Shown in pieces: positions 1 to 11,763 of a stretch of DNA of 64,000 bases. The DNA comes from Brienomyrus brachyistius. Its lineage: Eukaryota; Chordata; Actinopteri; Osteoglossiformes; Mormyridae. The notes beneath the pieces were generated by a model. It was not told the DNA's origin. It saw only the letters and a program-made list of their open reading frames with translations, and searched no databases. Both the position numbers and the translations under genes were made by a program. How positions within the stretch are numbered: the first letter of the stretch is position 1; every line of letters starts with the position of its first letter. The stretch is from NCBI RefSeq assembly GCF_023856365.1, contig NW_026042771.1, positions 36,619 to 100,618 on the forward strand, read 5' to 3'.

Positions 1-1590
1 ACTATTGCTAGTAGCGGTTCAATCAATGCTGGGAGCATCGCTGAATAATTTTGATGGAACAGGTTCTAGCATACAAGTAGATGAATTTGAAGATAAAATT
101 AAGTACATCAGTTCTGACTGGTTAACCAATATTCAATATTCAAAATGTTCTGTTTAATTGAGCATATTTTTGGTCAAAAAGTTTCATAAAGTCGTCACTG
201 GAAAATAACCAGTGGTCTGGTTATTAGTCAGCTTGGACACCATAGTAAATAGGAATCTAGGATTATTTTTGTTTATTTCAATTAGTTCTGATAGATACTA
301 GATGATTTGGCGGCACTAAGAGCCTTTTTGTAGCTACCCATAGCCTCTTTCCATGCTAGTTCGAACACCACTAGTTTAGTATGATGCCACTTACATTCTG
401 TAAGGACATAAAACTTATAGGTCCTGCAGGCCCCAACTCTGATCAGCCTGCATCAGTCTATTTCAGAGCTCCGCTGGCCCAGGCAAGACTGGACTCAACT
501 CGTCAAACCACCCCTTTTAAGGAAGGCAAAGGCCTGCCGGCTCCTGAGAGACTGGATAGGAATAACTGGAGCAGCACAGAAAAAGCAAGACCTTTCACCC
601 CCGGAGTGACCAGAGTTCCACAATCAATCCACAGCAACAACAGCTGTCAGCCTCCAGACACAGACACCTTTTCCACTATAAACAGGATAACTCAGCACAC
701 ATAGATGTTAGGGACAAATACACGCATGTTTGGTCTCGTTTGAATAGGCATGAGACGAGGAGTATTATACTCTCAGATTTAAGGCAGTATAGCTTTTCCT
801 AAGAGAAATACAGAAACTTCGGCTCAACCCACCAAACTGAGAGAGATTCTCTCATGGTAGAACAAGGGAATTACAACCACCCCCTAAAGTGATCTGATTG
901 GCTGGGGACTTGAGAACCAAGGTCAGCAATGCCCCTAAAATTAACCATTGACCGAAATTAGTCAGTCTTCAGAAACATGCCATCACCTGGTCTGGATACT
1001 TAAGGAAGGGCTTCAGAAGTAGTCGGGGAGTCACTCTGTAATCAGAGCTCCCGCAGAGAACTGGGTGAAAGTCTATCTGTAGTCAGATACTTTCCACAGA
1101 ACTTTGTTCACTCTCAGCTGAGGAATGTGAATACATGATATGAAGACAACTGGATCACAACTGGATCACGGGGGAATCATAAGCAGGGAAGAACACACAG
1201 GCAAACAGCAGCAGCAACATTAAAGGCAGGACTGAGAAGCACATTTATACAAGGCTAAGCAGGGAGCAAACTAGAGGCACCTGAAATGAGTAACACAAGG
1301 GCAGGAAGGAGAGGTAAAACAAACGCGGAACAGGCATGGCACGTTATACCACACTAGGGAGGAAACGGGAGGTTCAGGAGGGCAGGGTGTGGCAGGGATC
1401 CGTTTCAAAATTTAATTTTGGCTTGTACAAACCTTGGTAAAAGCTGCAAAAGATCGATCAACCACTTTCTGAGCTATTGTCTTAACAAACAAAGCATCTG
1501 TTGGGGTGGCGGTGTCTGGGGAATACCATGTGTAATACACCTTGTGAAGATTTATATGTAAAACAAAATATTTTTTGATTCTATCACACA
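1..1590. other. Non-coding start of unit 1, nothing recognised
   Basis: This stretch has only short open frames. The longest, 107 codons at 381-704, has no domain I recognise and no splice context. The same sequence lies at 9228-10817 and 18794-20383. Confidence 0.6.
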
Positions 1591-1602
1591 TATAGAAATT
1601 AT

Positions 1603-1957
1603 CCATCCATCCATTTTCCAAACCGCTTATCCTATTGGGTCGCGGGGGGTCCGGAGCCTATCCCAGAATCAATGGGCACGAGGCAGGGAACAACCCAGGA
1701 TGGGGGGCCAGCCCATCGCAGGGCACACTCACACACCATCCACTCACACACACACACCTACGGGCAATTCAGCAACTCCAATTAGCCCCAGCATGTTTTT
1801 GGACTGTGGGGGGAAACCGGAGTACCCAGAGGAAACCCCACAACGACATGGGGAGAACATGCAAACTCCACACACATGTGACCCAGGCGGAGACACGAAC
1901 CCGGGTCCCAGAGGTGTGAGGCGACAGTGCTAACCACTGCACCACCATGCCGCCCCT
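1603..1957 (-). mobile_element. tRNA-derived SINE with 12-bp target duplication (unit 1)
   Basis: Read on the minus strand, the element starts with a tRNA-like head near 1957. The head has an A-box-like stretch (GGTGCAGTGGTTAGC) and a B-box-like GGGTTCGTGTC. The body runs to a tail of short GGAT repeats near 1603. The 12 bases TATAGAAATTAT flank it at 1591-1602 and 1958-1969, the mark of LINE-driven retroposition. Related copies are at 28876, 49212 and 61174. Confidence 0.85.
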
Positions 1958-2536
1958 TATAGAAATTATTCTAGGTTTAAATAGTAATTTAGCTGAGTAA
2001 CTAGGCTGAAATTCTAGATAGTTGCAATTTTAAGAATTATTACTATTATTCACAGCTTTTAAGCATGCAGTTGGATGACGGATGGATGGATATTCAGCCA
2101 CCAGAAATGCCAATTGTTGTTAAGAGGATCAAAGTCTGCAAAGTAGTATGCAGGGTTTAAGGCCAGAACACAGCATACTCTCCGACAGAAAGCATAAAGT
2201 TCACTGGGGGAATTTCTGTGGCCACTGCCTGAACAGCATGTGTGGAGAATGTTTATGAGGGTCGAGCCATGCAGAGCTGCTGGCCCTGGCATGTAATGAT
2301 GAATCACAAATCAGTTAAAAATCGGTGCAAATGCATGAAGATTTAAACCGGCTGATGTGGAAAATGAATCACTATTGTAGGAGTACTTCACAGTACTTTA
2401 ACAGAAAAACTGGTGTAATATTACATTTGATTTCACAATGTGAGTTTGACGTCAGATGTCACTGCGTATCACGTCGACATCGTACGTCAGTTTTTGGTTT
2501 TGAGCGAACGCGAGATGATGAATGAATTTGAAACTG

Positions 2537-2832
2537 AGGACGGCACAGTGGTTAGTGCTGGCTTCGGTCCAGGGCCCTTTCTGTGTGGAGTTCGCATGCT
2601 CTCCCCGTTTTCGCCGGGGACTCCAGGTTCCTCCCACGGTCCAAAAGCATGCAGGATAGGTTGACTGGTGAGTCTAAATTGGCCCTGTAGTTGTGTGAGT
2701 GTGTGCGACCTGCGGTGTGTAGGTGACTGCCTGGGCTTGGTTCCTGTCTGCGCCCCTTGTTCCCGGGATAGGCTCCGGTCTCCCCCGCGATCTCAGTTGG
2801 GATTAAGTGGTTTCAGAAAATGGATGGATGGA
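2537..2832 (+). mobile_element. SINE-like retroposon, plus strand (unit 1)
   Basis: This has the same general layout as the minus-strand SINE: a head with GGCACAGTGGTTAG, a middle about cutting and pasting out short GC-rich blocks shared with that family, and a tail of GGATGGATGG. It is more diverged, the B-box region is damaged, and no target duplication was found. It is an older copy or a related subfamily. Confidence 0.7.
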
Positions 2833-3309
2833 CGCACCGCCCGATCTTCAATTGGCGGTGTGGCAGCATATTAGCTTTCCGGTAATCACAAACGAGGAGG
2901 AAACAGCGAGAAAAGCACAGACAAGACATAAACTGCATGCAAACATTGTAATAGACTGATAACATACACAAACAGGTCCACTGGCACCACCGTGAGCTGA
3001 GTGAAGATTATTAAAAGGGCAAAGCACGCTAAAAAGCTGCACATGCAAACCTTAGCTTATTTATTTGATTTATTTTTTTTTATTTACTTATTTTGATTTG
3101 GGATTTTTTTCAACAGTATTTTATTCAAATTCAGTTGCACTGTTCACAACAGTGTCAACAGTTCAGAAAGATAAATATAAGAATATTTTTGAATATATTT
3201 GTCTGCAGCTCATTCTGCAAAAAATGAGAAAATTGTATCGTGAACTCAGAATCGTGAATCGTATCAAATGGTGAGTTGAATGTATCGTTACATCCCTAGT
3301 TCTTACAGT

Positions 3310-3720
3310 AGTACTATGGTATGGTGGAGCCACATGACAGGAAGGCAGTACATTGCGAAGTCTGTTAAGAACATCATTCGCACTGAACTGCCCTCCATTG
3401 ACCAGCTGTACTTTAACTGCCACAGTAACAAGGTTCAGTCTATAATCCAGGACTCTGACCACCATCCACAAACACTGACTAGCAGATTCATGAACAGCTT
3501 CATTCGCCAAACAATTCAAACCTGCAGCTTTTGCATCCCCTGTAACAGTCATTTCCACGGCAGCTGCACTGTACAGCTGTTACTGCACTTTATCCACCAC
3601 TGACCACGTATCATCCAGTTTTGTCCTGCTTTGTATCGCACTGTTTCTGCACCATGTTGTCTTGTACTCCCTTGTGTTGTTATGCACCATCTGTGTTGTT
3701 CTGAGCAGTGCCATGATGCA
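3310..3720 (+). mobile_element. LINE 3' end, reverse-transcriptase tail remnant (unit 1)
   Basis: An open frame at 3280-3603 contains TELPSIDQLYFN followed by an IIQDSDHH-type stretch. This is the spacing seen at the C-terminus of fish L2/Rex-like LINE proteins, where LPS(I/L) is followed by an I-x-D-x-x-H-P motif. The later conserved LLPSG block is not recognisable. The frame is followed by a T-rich 3' tail up to about 3720. It is an old 5'-truncated insertion. The family assignment is by pattern only. Confidence 0.5.
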
Positions 3721-4847
3721 ATATTACAAAAAGATCTTGAGGAAATGCAGAGTTCTGGAGGAGATTCTCACAGATCATGGCATGTGTTTATACTGAAGAA
3801 ACTGTACAAATTGCTAGACATAAAACACAGGACTGGCAACTGTGGTACGTTTTAACACCTTGATAAAAAACTTAAAATCCATAGTAAGTAGGACAACCTC
3901 ATAGAACCTTTACTAGTCATTGTTCAGAAGATTAACACGGATTAAAAACCATTACTATGAAAGCACGCTAATCAGTTAAGTTGATTATGTGGAGAGAGAG
4001 AAAAAAAACTGTCTTTGAAAAAGATCAACCATAGAACGAAGCTGCAGCATTGACACCCCCTAGTGGTGATTTGAAGATAGTTCTGTCTGTAGCAGCTAAG
4101 CAGTAGATTTGGCGTCAGGTGCCATGACAAACTCAGTGCTGCTCGGTTTGAACGGCAGAAGCACAAAAATAAAGGGGGCATCTACTGCACGCCCCCCACC
4201 CTTGAAAATGGTACAAATTATCATGCAACAGTTTTCTTAAGTAAGTCTTTTTGGGCGTCTGCAGAAACCTCCACGATGCGATTGCCCTGATTAAGAAGTG
4301 CGCAGCGGATACAATTTGGGATGCATCGTTCATCCGATTTATTAATATATAATTATTAGTATGTCTATATTATTTTAGAAACGTTACTTGACGAATATTT
4401 TTCATTGAGATTGATTCCCCGTTTAAAATTTTGGTGACACTTCATATTTTTTAAGAGAGACAGACAATTTGACGCATGCAATTTGCAGAAATATGTTGTG
4501 CCGCTATAAAGTACACAGGCAGCATGACAAACATAAGTACTCACTGAAGCCACGACATACGCCCGGCTGGCCCCAGCGGTACCCCTAAGAAGAAGGCTTT
4601 TTTCACAACCCACGACCATCACGAGGGCAAAAAAAACTGAATAGCCTAGAATTTAGTTAATTACAAGGCACATATTTATTGGAGCAAGAGCTCTAACATA
4701 AAACTACCTTGTAATTATAAAGTATTATGGCTGTGAACAATGTACAAACAGGCACAGAAAGTAAAATACTCCAAAAATGCAAAGAACCTAAATATTTCTG
4801 TTTCCACCGATTCACTCTTGATGTGTTAGGAGTCACAGTTCAGTAGC

Positions 4848-5388
4848 CTATTCTTCAGTATCTGCATTTAAGACCACCAACTGCTCTTTCTCCTCCTTCG
4901 CTCGTCGGCTCAGAGTATTGGACTTGGTAAGTAATGTTGCCCTTTTGGTTCCAGCAGCACTCTCTGCTTCCTCTGCCATGTGCTCAGCATCCTTTTGTAA
5001 ACTCTCACATACACTTTCCAGTGAGACTCTCTTCCTCTTGAGTTCCTCAAGTTTTCTTTTTTGCTTTTCGCTCATCTTTCACCTTTGGTCAGAGGCGCTT
5101 TGGTTGCTCCCCCACACACTCTGACATGGTCGCATATAAGCCTCTGTGCAACAACTGTTTCCTCTGATAAGTTGCAGGTCTCCACCTCTATTCGTTCCAC
5201 TTCGGCTTGCCCATAGGACAGCAGCAGCAAGTTCTTGCAGAACATCCAGAGGTCAGGATAAGGCCCACTAACTTTTTGATGTAAAAAGACATCAACTTTG
5301 GATGGTGCTGAAGGAATGAAGGATATAAAATCCAAGCCTTTTGCCTCATTGTGCAGGTGATTATCAGACTGCTGGGATATTGCATCAC
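4848..5388 (-). pseudogene. hAT-like transposase gene, last exon (unit 1)
   Basis: On the minus strand a splice acceptor (AATTACAG) precedes 5388. The frame from there reads DAISQQSDNHLHNEAKGLDF, then a stretch with LLLLSYGQAEVER, which resembles the C-terminal dimerisation region of hAT-like transposases. It then reads EETVVAQRLICDHVRVCGG. Near 5075 the frame breaks and a second frame continues as a highly charged coiled-coil-like tail rich in K, E and R, ending at 4848. The acceptor phase joins exactly to the donor at 6028, so the exon pair is readable across the intron. The break near 5075 and damage in the upstream exon argue for a dead copy. The superfamily name is my inference from motifs and could be another RNase H-like transposase family. 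Confidence 0.6.
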
Positions 5389-5639
5389 CTGTAATTACAT
5401 TAATTACAGTAGATTAGATGCAGATCAACAATGTCAATACACAGAATCACATGTAGAATAGGAAAGTGATTTATAACCCAATTTTCCTATGATACCATAA
5501 ATGTGCAATCATTTTAATTTAATCTTGAGATATCTCTAGGCTCATCAAAGAAAATATAACTGGGCTGATGCTTCTTTTCAAACACCAAGAGTCGGTCTTC
5601 TAAATACTGCTAAAATCTACGTGTTAACACTATTCAGTT

Positions 5640-5948
5640 CAGGGACGGATTATGGGTTGTGTGGGCCCCTGGGTAAAACGTTCGCGAGGCCCCCCCCCAC
5701 CACCACCACCTGCACCACCACCACAACCACCACAAGTCAAGGGCCCTTGGCAGCCAAACACCCTCCCTATAGGGTCAGGGGACCTTGTAGGCAGAGGATC
5801 AAAGAATGTAGGCCCTCTAAAATAGACAAACGAAAATACATTGCTGATAAGCGTTGCAAATTGTTTTGGGCTTGGGGCCCACGGGCCCCCTGCACCCCAA
5901 GGGCCCCTGGGCAGCGGCCCCGCTAACCCGGTTTGTAATCCGTCCCTG
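5640..5948. mobile_element. hAT-type MITE in the transposase intron (unit 1)
   Basis: The ends are inverted repeats: CAGGGACGGATTA at 5640-5652 and its complement TAATCCGTCCCTG at 5936-5948. The 8 bases ATTCAGTT flank the element at 5632-5639 and 5949-5956. An 8-bp target duplication with CAGGG-type ends is the hAT signature. The 309-bp interior is GC-rich with CCACCA repeats and GGGCCC blocks, and has no transposase. It must have been moved by a transposase acting in trans. Confidence 0.88.
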
Positions 5949-6027
5949 ATTCAGTTAGATGTGAAAAAAGAAAAGCATAATTTAAAAATAATATTCTGAA
6001 CTATCCTATTCTTATCCTATGATTTAC

Positions 6028-6317
6028 CAGCAGATATCCTGCCTGCCAACCGATTCTCCTGCGCAAACTTCTGCATGAGATTTCTCCTTTTCTGCTGGCA
6101 GTTATCTGGCTGGTGTGCATTTTGTTTGGGTCCAAGCACGTCATCTCATGTACAATCGAGTACTTCAGAGGGCATTTATCCAAGGCCTTTTTGCACATTT
6201 TTGAGAGCACAATCTGGCAATTTTTTTTAATCTGAAGGACACCAAGGTCACTTCCACTGCCTTTGGCTCCTGACTGTCTCTGACAAAAAGATGGTTTGTC
6301 AAATTTCCAGAATCTTT
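6028..6317 (-). pseudogene. hAT-like transposase gene, middle exon (unit 1)
   Basis: Read on the minus strand, the frame enters after a GTGTGCAG acceptor near 6318. It contains LSKMCKKALDKCPLKYSIV and then EMTCLDPNKM, a block typical of the catalytic-domain region of a fish transposase family with many genomic copies. The frame shifts near 6080, after which a different frame reads RRNLMQKFAQENRLAGRISAG up to a donor (GTAAAT) at 6026-6027. Splicing to 5388 gives a continuous glycine codon, which supports the exon edges. In unit 1 the next exon upstream is missing because the sequence changes at 6672. Confidence 0.55.
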
Positions 6318-6714
6318 CTGCACACTCAGCCCAAGGTTAACACTACCTCAGCTGTACATATCAAACCAGCTCAAACTCCATGTTATTCACATATTTTTTA
6401 CTTCACAATTGTTTGATACATTTGTATGTAAAGATACCAGTGAATTCACAGAAGTCCCACCTTGATGACAGCCATTCCTATATCCACCTCCTTTGGACTG
6501 AGCCAGAGTTTTTGCCTGTACAACAGCTGTACATGTTGCTACACAACACTTAAACATTCTATTTCCTCAATGAACTATTTTTTTTGCAGCAAAAGCCATG
6601 AAGCAGCAATAAAATCTTTAAAATATGCTTACCAATAAATATGGTTCTCCCATTTAAACACATGTAAAGATTATATTTAAAATATTTATATTTATATATG
6701 TAAAATATTATATA

Positions 6715-6787
6715 GTTGCTGGATAGTGTAGTGGTAAGATCGCCGCCTTTCACACGGGAGACCGGGGTTCGAATCCTGGTTGTGGCC
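6715..6787 (+). tRNA. tRNA-Glu(UUC)-like pseudo-tRNA, copy 1 (unit 1)
   Basis: An A box (TAGTGTAGTGG) and a near-perfect B box are spaced as in a tRNA gene. The anticodon loop CTTTCAC would give UUC (glutamate). The anticodon and T arms partly pair, but the 7-base acceptor strands do not pair and the D stem is weak. It is therefore better seen as a tRNA-derived repeat than a working tRNA. This copy has a T instead of C in the T-stem (AATCCTGG). T runs follow within about 25 bases and could end pol III transcription. Confidence 0.4.
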
Positions 6788-6991
6788 AAAAATATATTTT
6801 ATATATTTTATATATTTATATTTATATTTATATTATATTTTATATAATTTATATTATTTTATATTTCCTGTCTTAAAATGTAAGGGATACTGGAGCCTCC
6901 CGTTTTGGCCGGGAAACTACCGTATTTTACTTCTCTTTCCCGCCGTCCTCCCGTATTAGTATTTTCCCGTAAATCTCCCTTATATTATATA

Positions 6992-7064
6992 GTTGCTGGA
7001 TAGTGTAGTGGTAAGATCGCCGCCTTTCACACGGGAGACCGGGGTTCGAATCCCGGTTGTGGCC
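6992..7064 (+). tRNA. tRNA-Glu(UUC)-like pseudo-tRNA, copy 2 (unit 1)
   Basis: This copy lies 277 bases after copy 1, in a tandem block that also carries an AT-rich spacer and a shared motif with TTTGGCCGGGAAACTACCG. Its B box GGTTCGAATCC is perfect. Confidence 0.4.
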
Positions 7065-7287
7065 AAAAATATATTTTATATATTTTATATATTTATATTT
7101 ATATTTATATTATATTTTATATAATTTATATTATTTTATATTTCCTGTCTTAAAATGTAAGGGATACTGGAGCCTCCCGTTTTGGCCGGGAAACTACCGT
7201 ATTTTACTTCTCTTTCCCGCCGTCCTCCCGTATTATTTTCCCGTAAATCTCCCTTATAATATATATATATATATATTATATTATATA

Positions 7288-7360
7288 GTTGCTGGATAGT
7301 GTAGTGGTAAGATCGCCGCCTTTCACACGGGAGACCGGGGTTCGAATCCCGGTTGTGGCC
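7288..7360 (+). tRNA. tRNA-Glu(UUC)-like pseudo-tRNA, copy 3 (unit 1)
   Basis: This copy lies 296 bases after copy 2. The extra length is a (TA)n run in the spacer. It is followed by unit-1-specific sequence instead of the usual AT-rich spacer. Confidence 0.4.
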
Positions 7361-7803
7361 AGAAACAACTGCTATCACAACTAGAGATTGATGAGGTACA
7401 ACACGATTGCTACGACAAGGGGGAGCCAGGACGACAGGTCAGGGGGGAGATATCATCATCCCCACATTCCGAGATTGGGTACCAAGCCCCATATATATTA
7501 GTAGGCTGAATACAAGAGAGACTAGTAGGCTGAATACAAGAGCAGCTGACCTGAGAAATAAGAAATAAGCTAAGCTGGACCAAGAATGCGTGAAGTACCC
7601 TCAGAAGGTCTACTAGAAGATGTACGTAGAAGACTACTACAGATCAGCTGATCTACACCACAGCAACAGTGATCCTGGAGCCGGACCGTCTTTGAAGACT
7701 CCGTAAATCTCCGTATAATAATATATATCTACGGGAACGAGAAAGATAAAAATAATAATAAAATAATTTAATAATAAGAGAAAAATAAGAGAATAGTTCT
7801 CGT

Positions 7804-8117
7804 CATTAGTTCTCGATAGAATAGTTCTGTATCATGGACAGTAATCAATAGAGTGTTGTTATTATAACGTCTAAAAAGTCTGTCGATAAATCAATAAGAA
7901 AATAAATGAAGTCGTTTTCGCGAACACGCGAACAGGGGCCGGACCGACTGTAGGGGGCGTCATTAGTTCTCGATAGAATAGTTCTGTATCATGGACAGTA
8001 ATCAATAGAGTGTTGTTATTATAACGTCTAAAAAGTCTGTCGATAAATCAATAAGAAAATAAATGAAGTCGTTTTCGCGAACACGCGAACAGGGGCCGGA
8101 CCGACTGTAGGGGGCGT
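7804..8117. repeat. 157-bp direct duplication (unit 1 only)
   Basis: Bases 7804-7960 and 7961-8117 are direct copies, both ending in GTAGGGGGCGT. Units 2 and 3 have a single copy (about 17266-17427 and 26832-26993), with small differences at its start. Confidence 0.9.
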
Positions 8118-8239
8118 GGCCAGAGACAGCCATAGCTGTCAAGTCTCCCGTTTTGGCCGGGAAACTACCGTATTTTACTTCTCTTTCCCGCCGTCCTCCC
8201 GTATTAGTATTTTCCCGTAAATCTCCCTTATATTATATA

Positions 8240-8312
8240 GTTGCTGGATAGTGTAGTGGTAAGATCGCCGCCTTTCACACGGGAGACCGGGGTTCGAATC
8301 CCGGTTGTGGCC
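8240..8312 (+). tRNA. tRNA-Glu(UUC)-like pseudo-tRNA, copy 4 (unit 1)
   Basis: This is the last tRNA-like copy of unit 1. It is separated from the LINE tail that begins near 8355 by a short AT-rich spacer. Confidence 0.4.
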
Positions 8313-8354
8313 AAAAATATATTTTATATATTTTATATATTTATATTTATATTT

Positions 8355-9209
8355 AAAAGCCTGAGGCGACAGTGGCAAGGAAACTCCCTCTAGCAGGAAG
8401 AAACCTTGAGTGGAACCTAGACTCAGAAGGGGACCCCATCCTCCTCTGGGCGACCAAGGAGCATGAAACTGCATTTACATTGACATTCATTAGAGTTCAT
8501 ATAGTTATAAAGTCCCAGTTGGTTTCATGTAGTTATATCCAGGAGTCCAGGTGCGGGTTCACACGGTGTAGTCGGCTCGGTATCAGCTCGAAAAAGAGAA
8601 GATGGAGAAGAGTTATTGCCCTACACCTAACCGGCAGGACAAAAGCAACTATGACAGCCTGCCTAAAAGAGTGACCTGGAAGGAAGCACAGGCATGAGGG
8701 TTTACAGAGGTTTTGGCGTCAAGCCACCTCCCATCCACAGCTTAAGTGATCGGCGAGAGTGGCAGGACGACAGCACCAATCCCCCCTTTCCCCTTCAATC
8801 TCAAATAACTATGAACCTCCAGATTTCCCATTCACCTTAGAAAAGAAGATTTAACTATCCAAAAGACTGGCGAAAGAGGTACATCTTAAGCCTTGACTTA
8901 AAAGCAGAGATTGTGTCTGAGTTCCGAACACTAATAGGAAGTTTATTCCATAGCTGTGGTGCTTTATGAGCAAATGCTCTTCCCCCAAATGTAATGTACA
9001 TTACCCCCAAAGGTAATGTTCTTTATTCTGGGTACGGATAGAATACCTCCATCTCGTCATCTAAGTGTATGATTCGGAACGCAAATGAGGTCACTCACAT
9101 ACTGCGGTGCAAGACCATTTACAGCTTTATAGGTTAAGAGCAGTGTTTTGTAGTCAACACGAAATCTAACTGGCAGCCAGTGCAGTGAAGATAAAATTGG
9201 GGTAATATG
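8355..9209 (-). mobile_element. LINE 3' end: reverse-transcriptase tail plus 3' UTR (unit 1)
   Basis: On the minus strand 9209-9057 reads SSLHWLPVRFRVDYKTLLL and then KAVNGLAPQYVSDL. After a frameshift at about 9058, frames between 9050 and 8855 read LSVPRIKNITFG and then APQLWNKLPISVRNSD, ending at a stop at 8855. These are hallmark blocks of the C-terminus of L2/Rex-type LINE proteins. From 8855 to 8355 lies a 3' UTR with the GGAGGATGGGG and GGTTTCTTCCT blocks that also occur at 40560 and 50545. The insertion is 5'-truncated and dead. Unit 1 has an extra 22 bases near 8984 relative to unit 2. Confidence 0.8.
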
Positions 9210-10829
9210 ATTATATGTTTTAGTTTAACTATTGCTAGTAGCGGTTCAATCAATGCTGGGAGCATCGCTGAATAATTTTGATGGAACAGGTTCTAGCATA
9301 CAAGTAGATGAATTTGAAGATAAAATTAAGTACATCAGTTCTGACTGGTTAACCAATATTCAATATTCAAAATGTTCTGTTTAATTGAGCATATTTTTGG
9401 TCAAAAAGTTTCATAAAGTCGTCACTGGAAAATAACCAGTGGTCTGGTTATTAGTCAGCTTGGACACCATAGTAAATAGGAATCTAGGATTATTTTTGTT
9501 TATTTCAATTAGTTCTGATAGATACTAGATGATTTGGCGGCACTAAGAGCCTTTTTGTAGCTACCCATAGCCTCTTTCCATGCTAGTTCGAACACCACTA
9601 GTTTAGTATGATGCCACTTACATTCTGTAAGGACATAAAACTTATAGGTCCTGCAGGCCCCAACTCTGATCAGCCTGCATCAGTCTATTTCAGAGCTCCG
9701 CTGGCCCAGGCAAGACTGGACTCAACTCGTCAAACCACCCCTTTTAAGGAAGGCAAAGGCCTGCCGGCTCCTGAGAGACTGGATAGGAATAACTGGAGCA
9801 GCACAGAAAAAGCAAGACCTTTCACCCCCGGAGTGACCAGAGTTCCACAATCAATCCACAGCAACAACAGCTGTCAGCCTCCAGACACAGACACCTTTTC
9901 CACTATAAACAGGATAACTCAGCACACATAGATGTTAGGGACAAATACACGCATGTTTGGTCTCGTTTGAATAGGCATGAGACGAGGAGTATTATACTCT
10001 CAGATTTAAGGCAGTATAGCTTTTCCTAAGAGAAATACAGAAACTTCGGCTCAACCCACCAAACTGAGAGAGATTCTCTCATGGTAGAACAAGGGAATTA
10101 CAACCACCCCCTAAAGTGATCTGATTGGCTGGGGACTTGAGAACCAAGGTCAGCAATGCCCCTAAAATTAACCATTGACCGAAATTAGTCAGTCTTCAGA
10201 AACATGCCATCACCTGGTCTGGATACTTAAGGAAGGGCTTCAGAAGTAGTCGGGGAGTCACTCTGTAATCAGAGCTCCCGCAGAGAACTGGGTGAAAGTC
10301 TATCTGTAGTCAGATACTTTCCACAGAACTTTGTTCACTCTCAGCTGAGGAATGTGAATACATGATATGAAGACAACTGGATCACAACTGGATCACGGGG
10401 GAATCATAAGCAGGGAAGAACACACAGGCAAACAGCAGCAGCAACATTAAAGGCAGGACTGAGAAGCACATTTATACAAGGCTAAGCAGGGAGCAAACTA
10501 GAGGCACCTGAAATGAGTAACACAAGGGCAGGAAGGAGAGGTAAAACAAACGCGGAACAGGCATGGCACGTTATACCACACTAGGGAGGAAACGGGAGGT
10601 TCAGGAGGGCAGGGTGTGGCAGGGATCCGTTTCAAAATTTAATTTTGGCTTGTACAAACCTTGGTAAAAGCTGCAAAAGATCGATCAACCACTTTCTGAG
10701 CTATTGTCTTAACAAACAAAGCATCTGTTGGGGTGGCGGTGTCTGGGGAATACCATGTGTAATACACCTTGTGAAGATTTATATGTAAAACAAAATATTT
10801 TTTGATTCTATCACACATATAGAAATTAT

Positions 10830-11184
10830 CCATCCATCCATTTTCCAAACCGCTTATCCTATTGGGTCGCGGGGGGTCCGGAGCCTATCCCAGAATCAAT
10901 GGGCACGAGGCAGGGAACAACCCAGGATGGGGGGCCAGCCCATCGCAGGGCACACTCACACACCATCCACTCACACACACACACCTACGGGCAATTCAGC
11001 AACTCCAATTAGCCCCAGCATGTTTTTGGACTGTGGGGGGAAACCGGAGTACCCAGAGGAAACCCCACAACGACATGGGGAGAACATGCAAACTCCACAC
11101 ACATGTGACCCAGGCGGAGACACGAACCCGGGTCCCAGAGGTGTGAGGCGACAGTGCTAACCACTGCACCACCATGCCGCCCCT
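10830..11184 (-). mobile_element. tRNA-derived SINE (unit 2 copy)
   Basis: This is the unit 2 counterpart of the SINE at 1603-1957, with the same flanking 12-bp duplication. It was therefore copied with the unit rather than inserted separately. Confidence 0.85.
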
Positions 11185-11763
11185 TATAGAAATTATTCTA
11201 GGTTTAAATAGTAATTTAGCTGAGTAACTAGGCTGAAATTCTAGATAGTTGCAATTTTAAGAATTATTACTATTATTCACAGCTTTTAAGCATGCAGTTG
11301 GATGACGGATGGATGGATATTCAGCCACCAGAAATGCCGATTGTTGTTAAGAGGATCAAAGTCTGCAAAGTAGTATGCAGGGTTTAAGGCCAGAACACAG
11401 CATACTCTCCGACAGAAAGCATAAAGTTCACTGGGGGAATTTCTGTGGCCACTGCCTGAACAGCATGTGTGGAGAATGTTTATGAGGGTCGAGCCATGCA
11501 GAGCTGCTGGCCCTGGCATGTAATGATGAATCACAAATCAGTTAAAAATCGGTGCAAATGCATGAAGATTTAAACCGGCTGATGTGGAAAATGAATCACT
11601 ATTGTAGGAGTACTTCACAGTACTTTAACAGAAAAACTGGTGTAATATTACATTTGATTTCACAATGTGAGTTTGACGTCAGATGTCACTGCGTATCACG
11701 TCGACATCGTACGTCAGTTTTTGGTTTTGAGCGAACGCGAGATGATGAATGAATTTGAAACTG

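Larger units (their letters stand above)
1..9227. repeat. Tandem segmental duplication, unit 1
   Basis: The first bases of the window recur at 9228 and again at 18794, in the same order and orientation, so this is one full unit of a head-to-tail array. The window start cuts the array, so the unit boundary is arbitrary and more copies may lie upstream. Bases 1-6671 match units 2 and 3 apart from a few single-base differences. From 6672 to about 8120 this unit has its own content (three tRNA-like copies, AT-rich spacers and a 157-bp duplication) where units 2 and 3 have a transposase exon and a Tc1 fragment. The tail from about 8120 matches unit 2 again, except for an extra 22 bases near 8984. 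Confidence 0.95.

Noticed and set aside
381..704. 107-codon frame repeated in all three units
   Set aside because: It has no domain or splice context. Its threefold presence only reflects the segmental duplication.
1635..1933. Overlapping 77- and 94-codon frames, also at 10862 and 20428
   Set aside because: They lie within the tRNA-derived SINE and are antisense or sense by-products of it.
6715..7360. Functional tRNA-Glu gene cluster
   Set aside because: Acceptor strands do not pair and the D stem is poor, despite good internal promoter boxes. Kept only as tRNA-like repeats.
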